A program made the translations under genes and the position numbers. A stretch of 64,000 nucleotides of DNA from Sphagnum magellanicum. Lineage: Eukaryota; Streptophyta; Sphagnopsida; Sphagnales; Sphagnaceae. How positions within the stretch are numbered: position 1 is the stretch's first letter; each line of letters opens with the position of its first letter. The notes under the pieces are model-generated. The model saw nothing but the letters and a program-made list of their open reading frames with translations, had not been told where the DNA came from and did no database searches. The stretch lies in NCBI GenBank assembly GCA_021904315.1, contig CM038923.1, positions 14,886,038 through 14,950,037 on the forward strand. The letters are read 5' to 3'. Shown piece after piece: positions 10,145-21,639 of the stretch.

Positions 10145-11887
10145 TTTTTTTTCCCTCTTACATACAAATTACAATTTCTTTACACAACAACAATTCAACA
10201 TTCTCACATGCTTCTATTTTGTGGTCATGTAAGGCAATGGAGAGGGCACATGTGACATCCAAGTTTGTGCACCTTGTGTGCAAAGTCAATATAGTGAGTC
10301 TTACACCTATATCCGAATGGAAAAATGTGTTGAACAAGGAGAAATATGATGAATGCATCAAGAAGGCCAAAAAAGACTTGGTACAATTTGATCGTCCATG
10401 CCATGACAAATTTTTTGTCCCAATTAAAATTACTCATTTCAAGTTTTATTTCATGAATACAATGTATTCATTGTACTCATTCATATATATTTTGAACTTT
10501 CATCTCTTTTCACATACCCTAAGTTCATCAATATTTCATTTCCACATGCTAATCAACATATTGTTCCCTTGCCTATTGGTGAAGTTGCTCCCTATTGTCA
10601 ATCCCTCTTTAGGGGATGAGTTCCTTACCCAACTTAAATTACATTGGTCATGTGCCACAACTAGGGTGGATCCACAAGAGAAAGTGGAATGGCTATAGAT
10701 TTGGAATGGAGACTGAGCAATCAAAAACCATAATTTTTTTTATGGTCCAATAAGTGGGCCAACCTTGGATCCTTGGTTGAATAGGAAAATATTTTGGTGG
10801 CAAGTATGTAGTCTTGGATATTTGCATCTTTTTCCTTTCAACATTGTGAAAGTGCATGAATGGATGTGTTCTCCAAATTTGCTAGCACATGGATGTTTGG
10901 AAGCTCCATAAGGTTGCATTGGCTCAATTTACTCTTTACACCACTTAATGTGGGCATTTCCATATAGCTTAGAAAAAAGACTAGTGAGACTTTGGGTGAC
11001 TACATGGACACCTAGAAAATGACTCATTTTAATGAGCTTTTCTTTCGTGAATTTGCTTTGCCCAATGGACCATTTTGAAGTAATGATTGGGAACAACAAT
11101 TGGGGGTGAAAAGGTGGTGAGAAGAATCATTTTTAGGTATTAATTATAAAATGCCTTCTGCACATGTATGTTGCATAACTTTTCTTCAAACTTGCTTGGA
11201 CTCCTTTACATGATGCTTTTAGAATTCTTCAAATTATACATGTCTTGGTTGCATATATGCATCTTGGAAATGCATGAACATCCATAGACTATTTATGCCA
11301 TTTTTTTCCCTTGTAGGTACATGAGGTTTGTGCTTGGGCCAAATGGACATTTCAAATTTGAACCAAAGTTTCTTATTATGTGGAAGTTTGGTGCACCCCC
11401 AATTATTACGTACATAGTTGAAATTAAACCAAAATGGAGTCCACAACATCATGGGGGTGGAGGTTGGTACTTGGATATGCCCAAAAGCATTATCCCATGT
11501 GAAGAGGCATCTTTTCATAGGAGTGTGTTGCTAAGCAAGCCGCAAGTGATGCTAGGGGTGCCTCAATTGAACTTCCTCCCCAGATGATTTGGAACAAGCA
11601 CAACAAATAGCTTCACAAGCAACCACTATTATGGCACAAGCAATTATTGCATCAATGGTTGAGCCTAAAGGACATAAAGGAAAAGGAAGAAAAAAAAGGG
11701 GGTCAACCCAAATGTGGGTGACTTTCCCATTGGTGCCCATAGTGGTTTTTTGCAAATGGGGCCTATAATCCAAACATTGGTTTTTCCTACAAATAATCTT
11801 AAGTAATATGCTCACCCATATAATGTAATATCCTTGATTCTCACAATATTGGGCATTATCAAATGAAGATAATCTCAACTCATCTAT

Positions 11888-12410
11888 TTGATGTTGTTGA
11901 GGAATTTAATCCCCACACCCAACCCTCAAAGAATTGATGGAGTTCTTCAAGAGTGTAAGGCCCAATTTACATTTTTTGAAAAACACAATTTTATTAATTT
12001 TCCTCCTACAAATGTTAGGGATTTTAACTCTTTTTGTTTCATTTGTTTGCATGTAGTTGTCAAGATCATGGTTCAGTCTAATGTTGTGGGTGGTGTTCTG
12101 GTCCAATTTTCTATGGACATGATCATTGTTGATTGTCCAGTAGGAATGCATGTCCACGGTTGCATGGATGGCATTCAAGTGCCCCCTTGGAATACATTTA
12201 ACAAACACTATTGGGAGTATGTTTTCTCGATGGCTAACGATTTGTTGGATAACAACAAGTGTTTGGTTCTCTTGTAGAGTTTTGATGATGCATCCATGAT
12301 GGAATTGTTTTCTTTTGCATGGGGTAGTAAGGTTTCTATCCTAGCCAAAAAATATACATGCATCAACAACATCCCTATGCACACTAAGTCATGAAAGGTG
12401 ATACCAAGAC
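11888..12410 (+). pseudogene. Methyltransferase motif-IV-like segment
   Basis: The frame 11888-12277 includes MDMIIVDCPVGMHVHGCMDG (from 12113) and then WEYVFSMANDLLDNNKCLVL. This is the order of a hydrophobic strand ending in a catalytic DPPY-like loop, a helix, and the next strand, as in N6/N4 amino-methyltransferases. After the TAG at 12275-12277 the same frame goes on with SFDDASMMELFSFAWGSKV, so the stop looks secondary. The loop DCPV lacks the aromatic residue usual in active enzymes. Confidence 0.4.
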
Positions 12411-12499
12411 TTCCACCAAATTAATTTTAATTTTTTCAATCACATGAATGCATTTGTTGGAATTTCAAATTGAATTGATGTGGTTTATTTTGGCAGACT

Positions 12500-13461
12500 T
12501 TGTTATTTCATGCAAATGTCCTTACCAAGCCTAGGGGATCATTCAAGTTCCAAGAGTTTGATCGATTGATTAACCCACTTTCAGATCCAATAGAGTTGGA
12601 CACAATTTACAATCACCTTCCAAATGGTGTTTTGCCCATGAAGACTCCATAAGAAGCTTGGAGGGGTGCACAAGATCGTAGTCTTGCATTCATGTAAGTG
12701 CTACTAGAGACATGTTCACCTCCTTGCTTTTAAATATTGGACGTCATAGTTGGGACGAGTTTTTTTTTTAATCTTCTTTGAATTCTTGGTTTTAGTACTT
12801 GGATATATTCATAATTTCTTCCTTTGGAAATTAAAACAATGCTTGTTTTTGGCATTTGTGATGTAGGATCCACTTTCATTATTTCACATGCATTAGGCTA
12901 TCATGTGTTTGGCTTAGAGGGTGACAAAACATTGTATGTTGCGTGTTTGTCTGCATTACAACAAAATGTTAGCAATGTGGTGCACTTTTTGGTTACTCCA
13001 TCCATTAGCCAACCTCCTTTACATTCATAAAAACCACCTACTCCCAAAGTGGCTCGCAAGTTTGGGTTGAACTTCAACAAGCCTTCATCGTGAGTATGTC
13101 CTTTATTTGCAATAAAAACCATTTGGTATTTATTGTTGTTATGTTGATGTCATCAAATGTAAATCTTTTATTGTTGACATTGATTTTTTGTGCGAATGAT
13201 TCAAGAGCCATGGGCTTGTGCGGTCCATCATGGATAATCTACCCCTTAGTCCACCTTCATCTTTCTTTTTGCCTATGCATGTGGAGCAAGAAGCTTTACA
13301 CTCTATTCAACAAGAGGCCAATGATAATTATGATGACTTCATGGCATCTAGAGATAGAGCTTTTGAAATTTGCATGGGTAAGGTTACATGGGGTTGAAAT
13401 GTTTTTGGATATAGATGTTAATGTTGATGTTGGGGAGCCTTTGGATGATGTAGAAGAATAA
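12500..13461 (+). pseudogene. Methyltransferase motif-I-like segment and acidic tail
   Basis: VLTKPRGSFKFQEFDRLINP and EAWRGAQDRSLAFM (12515-12693) precede a probable donor site (ATGTAAGT at 12693). The next open block (12824-13030) has GSTFIISHALGYHVFGLEGD, resembling the S-adenosylmethionine-binding motif I with an acidic residue ending the second strand (GxxFxGxExD). A further block at 13230-13400 reads in one frame as an acidic helix with DNYDDFMASRDRAFEICMGK. Introns between the blocks are likely, since AT-rich gaps with GT/AG borders separate them. Confidence 0.4.
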
Positions 13462-16400
13462 CATTTCATTTCCCCACATGATGATTTTGGGTGTATGTAC
13501 ATGTGTGCAATGTTTTTTTAACTTTAAAGGATTGGGGAAATTGAAGTGCTTTGTTTGTTTTGGCAAATTGGTCTTGTTTTCTTTGCATGTGTGCAAATTG
13601 TGCCAATGTTATTGGTAGGTTTTCATTAATAAGTTTGTATAACAATTTTTTGTTAAAGTCCATGCACATGTATAAAAAAGGAACACATGGCAAATTTAAT
13701 GCATTAAAGCAAATTTCCTTCAATGAGTTGTAGACATGTTTTATGTGTATATATGTTGCACACCTTGCTTCTTTCAAATCCACCATATTCATTATTTCAA
13801 ATAACCTTCCTTCTAATAAATGCACCCTATTAGAAACCCCTTATGGAGGTCAATGTAAATAATTCAATACCAATCCCCATTGGATTCATTTGAAATGAAT
13901 CAATTTCATCCATATATTGGACCATGCATCCATTCATTTCATCCAAATGGATGAATGACATTCATCCACATCAACATTATCATCTATGTTCAAATCAACA
14001 CTCTAAGCTCAAGCTTAGGTTCATGCATAAGATATTCTCCCTCCACCCCTATTTTCTTTTAAAAGTTATGGATCACGAGCCTTGGATTTTCACTCTATTA
14101 CAAACTTAATAATTGATAAGTTTTTAAAACCTCAATACCATTTAACAAACTTAAGGGTGCATCATCACATTATGAACCTCCAAACCTTAATCATTATCTA
14201 GGGAAAAAACCAAATTATGCAATAATAATTCAATCAAAATGGAAAACTGGCCCAATTTTTAACATTTTGGCATCAAGGGTAATATTTATTAAAAAAATTT
14301 GGCATTTAAAAAAAGTAATTAAAAATCAAAATTTCCAAAAATCATTTAATTACCACCAAACTTGAAAAGTGTTATAATATATTGACTTAGATTGGACATG
14401 TCCATGGCTATTACATGTTGAATTGTTATAAGATTTGTGAATGATTGTTAAAACGTGTCCCTTAAAATTAAAAATTGCACAAAAAAAAACCATGTGTTAG
14501 GTGTGTTAGTTTAATATTTAGTTAGGTCCTAGTTGATTAGGGATAAATCGGGTTAGCTTAGTTGTTGAGTTTTCATTTTGAATTAAGTTAGGTGTGAACA
14601 TGTTTAAAATGCTTTGAGGATAGGATATGATCCTAGTTTCTATGATCTCAAATCACTTTTGGTGATTTGAAAATCCAACACACTCTATCGTTGTATACAA
14701 ATGTTATGTGTTTTGTGCACAATGTTAGTTTTCACATTTTTGTGGTGTTGAAGTGTGGGGCTTGGATTGTTGTTTTCATTGTAGGTGAATGATCATTTAG
14801 TTTGGACATGGTGTACCATTCAAAGTATTTTCATGTTATGTTTTATATGTGTGATAACAATGATAATATAAACATCAAAATAGGAATGTGTGACACATGC
14901 AACAAACAATTAACTTGTTTATTAATGGTGTGATTATCTTTTTTAGTTATACCCCGTACAATACTTTGGCAAACTTTATTTGCATTTACAATGGGTATGT
15001 AAAATATATTAGTAAATATTTTTGGACCTTAATGATTAACACTTTTTTAAAATATGCATATATCACATCTAGAAAATAATTCATATATGTGTATATTACA
15101 TATATAGGTTTGCCCCTTCCATAATCTCCATCAATGCCACATCTTTCAAAAAATGCAATAAATTTCAAAGATGTGTTTGTGTTCATAACATGTGTAGAAT
15201 TGCTCATCATGTGTAATGGGTCCAATAATTGTATATTTAACTTTGGTTTGTATTTTCACATTGAAATATCCTTTTATTGGTTGAATTTAATGAATTTCTT
15301 TGGTGATGAATTTTCATCACTTTGCAAATTTTTGAGAGAAAATTGATTTTTTTGAGTGTGAAATATGTTTTAAAGTGTTAAATGTGTTTTCAATAAAAAA
15401 TTTGCTACTTTTGTGGAGTGAAAAAATTGAAAATAATTAAAGAAAAGAAGAAGGGTCCATTCATGGTTGGGGTATCAAAAAAAAGAAAAAAAGATTTTAG
15501 GACTTTTTTTGGGTTATTTTTCTACAAATACCATTTAAATGAAAAAATCTGATTAAATTTTTTTTGAATAGTCCAAGATAAGATAATTCATGTGGTGGTG
15601 GTGATTTTCACATGTGTACATAATTGTACATAAATATTTTGATTTACAAGCAAAACATAGATAATGCCAAAATGGGTTTCAAAAATCAAATAAAAATGTG
15701 TTTTTGGATGATTATTTCTTGCACATGTGACCTAGATTTAAAGTTACAAAATTTGAACCTAATAAATATTTTTTTAAAACTGAATAATTTAATAAAAAAA
15801 TCATTTCCCTTGCAACCTTTTGTCTCAAAATTTCAAGACTTTGAAATTTTCATATGATTCATTTTTTCATCAAATTAATCTAATGAACATATAGTTGCAT
15901 AAAGGGAGTCATGTGGTTTTCTTGTACAAAATTTTTGAAATCAATTGCATCATGTTATACATTATTTTGTATTTTTTCATAAAAAATTGTAATATGGACA
16001 ATTGATCGTAAATTAGTCAAGGATTGAAAAGGACTAGTTTTATGCATCATCCAATAATTATTGAAAATTTTAAAGCTTGTTTCTCAATACTCTAATAGTA
16101 AGAACACAACAATATATCGTAGTTGCAATATTCTAAAGGCTATAAAAATTTTAAATCATCCTTTTCAAATCTTTTTTAGGTACATCCTTTTTGGAACCCT
16201 AGCAATGAATGAGCTCAAAGACCATTGGCAAAAGGTAAGATTTTTAGGCAAAAAAAAGTACATATTCTTAAAAAGTGGAATATCTTTATATAGCAGAACA
16301 AAATAGAATTATAATAAAAGCGACACAAGAAGTGGCACCATGTGTTGTGGTCATGCTGACTTTATAATACCTTATGTAGTGTTTGTTTGGGTAGTTTGTG

Positions 16401-16494
16401 GCTATGTATCATCCTACTATTATAGAAGATAATTTGTTCGTTTTGATTTTTTTTTTTGGGAGATCTCCCAAACCACAAGGCCTTGACTTTGTTC
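13462..16494. other. AT-rich noncoding stretch
   Basis: Short open frames only, no recognisable protein motif, no long repeat. 13860-13990 has several ATTCATCC/GGATGAAT motifs in both orientations. It probably holds transposon remains too old to name. Confidence 0.6.
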
Positions 16495-16830
16495 TTGGTA
16501 CCATGAGAAAGATACCAAGGAGTATGGGTGCATCAAGCTGATTTCATAATGTTTACACTTGCAATACATGTAGGAGTTATTGAATTTTGAGTATTTTTAT
16601 CATTGAAAATTCAATAAAAATCTAAAATTAAAAATTTAAGTAAATTTGGGTTTGGGGGGGGGGGGGGGGGGGTGCCTTTGATACTTTCGGAAAGCCTTCA
16701 TATGGGTATGATTGCACCAAGGCAATTTCATAATCTCTAGACTTATGGTGTCAAAGGAATTGAAATTTGAGTAATTTTTGTCAGTGGAAATTTGATAAAA
16801 ATAAAAAATAAAATTGTTAGGCAATGTTCA
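16495..16830 (+). repeat. Diverged tandem duplication with a 19-base G run between copies
   Basis: Two copies of about 160 bases share TATGGGT, a GCA-rich core, ATTTCATAAT, ACACTTG/GACTTATGG, ATTGAATTTTGAGTATTTTT/ATTGAAATTTGAGTAATTTT and AATTTGATAAAAAT-type ends. A run of 19 G (16654-16672) lies between them. Confidence 0.5.
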
Positions 16831-16980
16831 ACTATTGATTTGGCCTTATTTTATGGTTCAAAAAACATACGTACTTTGTATATCTATGTTCCAACTATGT
16901 GCTCAATGCCATAGGCCACAATATCTACCTACAAACAAGACTTAGTGAGATAATCACATAAGCATTTTTTGTACATAGAT

Positions 16981-17132
16981 ATGATATAAATCATCTATAT
17001 GCATCTATTTACCTAGTAGCCAGCCAATTACCTACATAGTGAACCCCTATCTTGAAATGAAAGTGAAACCCAAAGTCAACTCAGCCAAAGTTCATCCATA
17101 ATTGAGTCATAGGTTTTCCATTGGATGGTGCA
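16981..17132 (+). repeat. Diverged partial copy of the 28.7-kb MITE family
   Basis: Shares in order ATCTATTTACCTAG, AATTACCTAC, GTGAAACC, AACTCAG, GTTCATCCA and GAGT with the inner and right part of the MITE at 28752-29109 (compare 28960-29085). The terminal inverted repeat has been replaced by another element starting near 17137. Confidence 0.5.
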
Positions 17133-17136
17133 AGAT

Positions 17137-17602
17137 GAGCATCTCTAGCAACAACAGCAAAATGGTGTCTATAGTTCCAATGGATGGTGCATAAAGAGCA
17201 TCTCTACCAAGAATAACAAAAATGGCATTTATGTCAAATCTTGGATGAAGTCAACAGTTGTAGGGGTGTGGAAAAAAATGTTTAACTCTATAAATTCACA
17301 AAATATCTTGAGGATACCTTTTGTCAAAAGACCCTTAAAAATAGAAAGAATCAACAACAACCTGGTGGTGTCTATGATTTTTTAATGGATGATGCACAAA
17401 GAGCATCTCTAGCAAGAACAACAAAATTACATTTATGTCAACATGTGGAGGAAGTCAACGTTGTAGGGGTGTGAAAAAATGAGTTTAGCTCCCATAAACC
17501 AGCCACTGCAAACTGTACAATTATGCTGAGCCAAACCAGCATGTTTTGACTTTTCTTCATCTAATTTTACTGAGTCATATACTGAGCACCGCTGGAGATG
17601 CT
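17137..17602 (+). mobile_element. Candidate MITE with AGCATCTC ends and internal repeats
   Basis: GAGCATCTCTAGCA at 17137-17150 is mirrored by GCTGGAGATGCT at 17591-17602. AGCATCTCYAGC ends are common in Harbinger-like plant MITEs. The left unit (AATGGATGRTGCA, then GAGCATCTCTAGCAAGAACAACAAAA in two pieces) occurs three times, near 17120, 17183 and 17385, so the interior is a local amplification. No flanking 3-bp duplication could be fixed with certainty. Confidence 0.4.
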
Positions 17603-17688
17603 GGAAGTGCCAGCTTGTCGGTTCACTCCAAATTTGGACATGAATTCATACCAAATAGGACAACTACCCAGTTAGAACAACGACCCAT

Positions 17689-17757
17689 AATTGGGTAGTT
17701 GAACGGCGTATAAGATACAGCAAAGAGTTGAAAAATGTTGTGTTCGAGTCTAACTGC
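17689..17757 (+). ncRNA. tRNA-like pol III promoter, possible SINE head
   Basis: TAGTTGAACGG at 17696-17706 fits the A box (TRGYNNARNGG) and TGTTCGAGTCT at 17741-17751 is close to the B box (GGTTCGANTCC). Their starts are 45 bases apart, within one base of tRNA spacing. The acceptor and anticodon stems do not pair well, so it is not a working tRNA. It may be a SINE head or a tRNA relic. A short inverted repeat (AACTACCCA/TGGGTAGTT) overlaps the left side. Confidence 0.35.
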
Positions 17758-18119
17758 ATGTTCCCCATTCTACGTGTGTAAGTCTTTGCACACCATATGA
17801 TACAACATATTAGTTTATCTTGATTCATACAAAAAGGAAGGAACACCACACAAAAGTTTGTTGGAGTTCTGGCATCTTGTGCCTGGAGCTCCAGGGAAGC
17901 CAGGGGCCATGAATCCACACCCATGTGGTTGACCCAAGTTATATCTCACCTTCTTTTTTGTCCTTGTTTGTTTGTTGTTTGTTCCTCCTCAAACAAGTCT
18001 CATGCATTTGTTTTCAAACTTCATCCATGTGGATTTTTTGGAAGCAAAAAAAATAAAATCCAGAATTCTTTGACAATAACTCTTGCCATAAATAACCAAT
18101 TCTAGTGTCCCCAGATAGT

Positions 18120-18210
18120 TTCACTTGTAGGGTGCACCTAGTTCCACTTGTGATGTGAATCAACGGTGAGGAACAGCCCAGGGATTAGAATCAATGGTGG
18201 GAACACACAT
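18120..18210 (-). repeat. Inverted relative of the 27-kb GTGGAAC repeat
   Basis: GTTCCACTTGTGATGTGAATCAACGGTG, read in pieces, is the reverse complement of the block at 26998-27055 (CACCATTGACTCACATCTCAAGTGG in pieces). Confidence 0.45.
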
Positions 18211-18428
18211 TTCGGTTATGTTATTTTGAGCTCATGGAACCAAAGGCTGGTGTCTGGGTCCCCATGGCTGTATGAAAGCAACATAACCCCTATTTGACCT
18301 CGCCTTCCGTGATGGACAACTTAGTAACCGAACCTGTGCCTACTTGAAAAGAAGTATCTCCTGAGTCCTGAAGGGTTCGAAAAGAACGAGCCCTAACATG
18401 AGCTCTAGCCAGTATGCAATGTCTACAA

Positions 18429-18802
18429 GGCCCCTTTAGCACTAGGAGTCAGGGCCGAAAGAACTTGGGGCCAACTTTGAGCATTTTTGGCCTGTTGTTT
18501 GGCCCCAAGTTACTAATAAATGCTAGAACATTGGTGTCAGGATATAATAAATGCTGGAACAATGAATGGCCTCAAGGGTTGCAAATTGGCCTCCCAAATT
18601 CGATGGTATCCTTTTTCCACACTTGGGGCCAATGCAAGCCCATAAAGTTCAGCATTTATTAGTAACTTGGGGCAGATTGAAAAGATTTTTTCTAGTTCAG
18701 TCTCCTAGTGTAAGGCCCTTGGGGCTGATTTCAACTTTTTCACCAATAGGAATGCTTGATTTGGGTTGAACATTGGCCTTGACTCCTAGTGTTAAGCAGG
18801 CC
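18429..18802. mobile_element. Foldback MITE, 374 bases
   Basis: The outer arm GCACTAGGAGTCAGGGCC at 18440-18457 pairs with GGCCTTGACTCCTAGTG near 18775-18791, bounded by GGCC and GGCCT. An inner arm GCCCCAAGTTACTAATAAAT at 18501-18520 pairs with ATTTATTAGTAACTTGGGGC near 18655-18674. Nearly the whole element folds back. No ORF. Confidence 0.6.
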
Positions 18803-19449
18803 TAAGTCACATAGGGGGAAAGAAAACCTCTCTCACAATTGTGACAAGTACTGGATCACACTTTATTGACTATGATGTGATGAGTTCATGAGTTCATGAG
18901 TTCATTTACCTTCTTTGCCCCCGAAAATCAAATTCCATCTCCAAGTATGGACAAAGGATGATATATAAAGACAAAAGTTATGAACTTTTTTCAACAGCAT
19001 TTCAATTCCAACATTTTGAGATGATACAACCACCAAACAGGTGTTTTTGAGGGATCTCTCATGTCCTATAGAATGGACCCAGTATCTAGCAACACAGCCA
19101 GCCCTGGAGGGTGATGCATTGTTCCATTGGGTGGTAACAGGTTCTATGTGGGCCTTTTCCAAAGTGTAGGTATTCAAGCACGAAGATCTTTCATGTCCTC
19201 AATAGAAGTGCCTCAATAGAACACCTCAACTGGTTACATACTATGGAATGGTCCTGGTAGAATTTGTTAGTTCAACCTGGGTACCAGTCCAATCCAGTAG
19301 GGTGAGATTATAGATATCATTTTTGAAAAGTCTTGTAAAGCTTTATTAAAAATCACACTGTAGATTAAGGAAATGTACAAAGGAGTAAAATTAAGGAAAA
19401 GGGTGAAGTGACATGATGTCAAGTTGGCTCAAAGTAGCTATGAAAATCT

Positions 19450-21600
19450 CTCCATGTCCATAATTGACCACTTGTGGTAGGTCGGCCATATTTATATGTC
19501 AAAAACCAATGGCTTGCAATAGATCAGATGTGGTGACGGGAGGTGTGTCTTGAAGGGGTGGAAGTCGGGAGGTAGCTAAGCCTATGGCTATCACCCAATT
19601 TAAGATGGAAGACGCTCGCATCCTTTGTAATGTGATTGAAACTTTTTAACGAAGAAAAGTGACCAAGGTAAAAAGATGAGGGCCCTCTAGCCCCTTCAAG
19701 CTCCAAATGGCATTGGCACAATCGTGTAAAAACATCGGCATGTTTGTGTAAGTAACCAAATATCTCAATTGCTAAAGGAAGGAATTGATAAGTGGGGTGT
19801 CAATTGTGATAGCTCCTTTCCTTGGCTTGGGTTGCATTAGAGGCAACAAATCCTTGAGTTGTGCAAGATCACGGAAGTAAATTCGTTCGTGTTGGGTCGG
19901 CAATGACAACATCAGCTAAGGTGCGAATGTCATTTTGGTAAACACAATGTCAACTTGTCGACAAAAGGAATTGAATGTGGTTGAAGGAAGCGCATGTAAT
20001 TGTTTTTGAAGCCAACATTTCACATAATGGTAGCAAAGGTGTTGTGAATTGCATCATGGGTTCCAATGCGTTTGTTGTTATGAGCACAACGTAAAAGGTG
20101 GATACCCATATAGTCGATGGGATGTGTGCACACACATCAAAGGATGTTTGCAATTAAAGGATGGGGTACTCCAAGTCGCATACGTAATGTTGTGGAAAAT
20201 ATTGGGGAAGATAATTGAAAGGTTGGGAAGATTGGTCAAGGTGTAAGCTAAGCGCTTGCCCTTAGGCCAAAACATGATAAATTTCGAGCACAATGGGCTT
20301 CATATGTTTCATCAAAAAACATGTTAGAAAGGGTATGATGGTGTAGACGTTTTGAAATGGATTTTTGAAGTTGAACCATTTTTTGCTTGATGAGTTGTTC
20401 AAATGGAAGAAAAAAACATGCACATGCTGGGGGTGGTAGAAAATCACATGATGCCTTGAGGTGTTGTGGGAAAGGAAATGTGTTGTTTTCGACTCGTGCT
20501 AAGGCTTCAAGAAGCAAAAGATGTTGATCAACCATAAACCTAACACCTATGACTGAAACAACAAGGGCCCAATTCCCTAAATAGGTTGTTGGGGTGATGA
20601 TGGATGTTGATATGAACCCAATGCCACCAAAAGTTATTGGGAGGGAGGCTTGTTTACAAGCTAAAGGTTTTTATGGACTATCAAAGGATCTTAAACCCAA
20701 AAGGCATCCAAACACTTGAAGGACGGAGGAATCAAATGAAATAAATGACTATGTGAAGGTGGAAGATGAAGGTGTGCATTGTAAAAAATAAGATGGGTGT
20801 TGCATGAAACAATGAGTTAAAATTATAAAAGCCAATTAAACATCACCCATTTTAGGGAAAAGGTCCACATGTCGAACATCCTTTAGCATGGCATCTTTGA
20901 TGAAGGATGATTTGAAAATTAAGATGCCCAATAAACCCCAAGATTTTAATTCCTTCGGATGGGATGGTAAATTAAGATGGGGTGGTAAACTGGGATGGGG
21001 TGTTAAAATATGGTGGCAGGCCAAAGGATGACCATGCAATGCATTTCTAAGGTTGAATAGAAAGACCTATCGCACGAAATTCGATCTAGAAATGTTCATA
21101 TGCAAATGATACAATTAAAGGGGGACCTATGATGTGAGTGTCATTTGTAATGGATGGTAATAGACAAGACTGAAAATGATTAGTTATATAATATAAAGCC
21201 TTAAAATGGGTTAAAGCAAATAATGCCCCCCCTAAAGGATCACCTTGATGAGTCCCCATGGTAGATGGGATGATTGTGACATCATTTTCACAATTGCGAT
21301 GACTGTAAAATAGAAGAGACTCCAATGCATAAAATGCATGAACAAAGGGGATGAATTATATGACATCCGCACTTGTTGCATAATTTGTTTTAAATATGAC
21401 CCTTCTTAACATTGAATTGAAGGTGTTTGCCACATTTGATTAAAGAACAACCTAATCGGGGTGAAGGTCTAGGGTGCATTTCATGTTGTGGATTATTGCT
21501 TCACAACCACCCTTAATTACAACTCCAAATTGGTGTGGGGAAAAATGTGCTGCAAAAGTTATCACGGAATTGAAGGCATAAAATGTCGCAATTTTAGCCC
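19450..21600 (-). pseudogene. Non-LTR retrotransposon (LINE) RT and C-terminal region, decayed
   Basis: Read on the minus strand from 21590 downwards: HFSPHQFGVVIKGGCE (RT, near 21540), QGDPLGGALFALTHF (RT motif, 21240) followed by TNDTHIIGPP where the catalytic ADDTHI is expected (the Ala-Asp pair is Thr-Asn here), SFIKDAMLKDVRHVDLFPKM (20845-20905), KMVQLQKSISKRLHHHTLSN with MFFDETYEAHCARNLSCFG (20260-20380), and a Cys/His segment CKHPLMCVHTSHRLYGYPPF (20080-20140). The same family occurs on the plus strand at 54490-59045. It is broken by many stops; the 5' part is not recognised. The C-terminal Cys/His motif and the following VDIVFTK block suggest a restriction-like endonuclease, as in R2-type LINEs. 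Confidence 0.75.
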
Positions 21601-21639
21601 TAGGCTCGCGACCAAAACAAGGGCTTGCGAAGGTGTGGG

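Larger units (their letters stand above)
9683..13461 (+). pseudogene. Broken gene with ParB-like and DNA N6/N4-methyltransferase-like modules
   Basis: Coding-like segments run for 3.8 kb on the plus strand, broken by stops, frameshifts and probable introns. In order they show: an N-terminal block (9688-9912); a ParB-like KMFHVWDGNHMLQAW (9967-10011); a block with EWKNVLNKEKYDECIKKAKK (10315-10374); DPWLNRKIFWWQV (10770-10807); a Lys/Arg-rich GHKGKGRKKRG (11670-11702); a methyltransferase motif-IV-like MIIVDCPVG (12119-12145); LTKPRGSFKFQEFDRLINPL (12520-12580); and a motif-I-like GSTFIISHALGYHVFGLEGD (12866-12925). Motif IV before motif I is the beta-class order of amino-methyltransferases. 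The catalytic site reads DCPV where DPPY-type residues are usual. The family looks transposon-associated; no family name is certain. Confidence 0.45.

Noticed and set aside
16495-16830. LTR pair
   Set aside because: The two copies are adjacent with no internal region and no TG...CA ends; a local duplication is simpler.
18370-18400. tRNA gene near GGGTTCGAAAAGAAC
   Set aside because: A B-box-like GGTTCGA is present but no A box or cloverleaf at the right distance.
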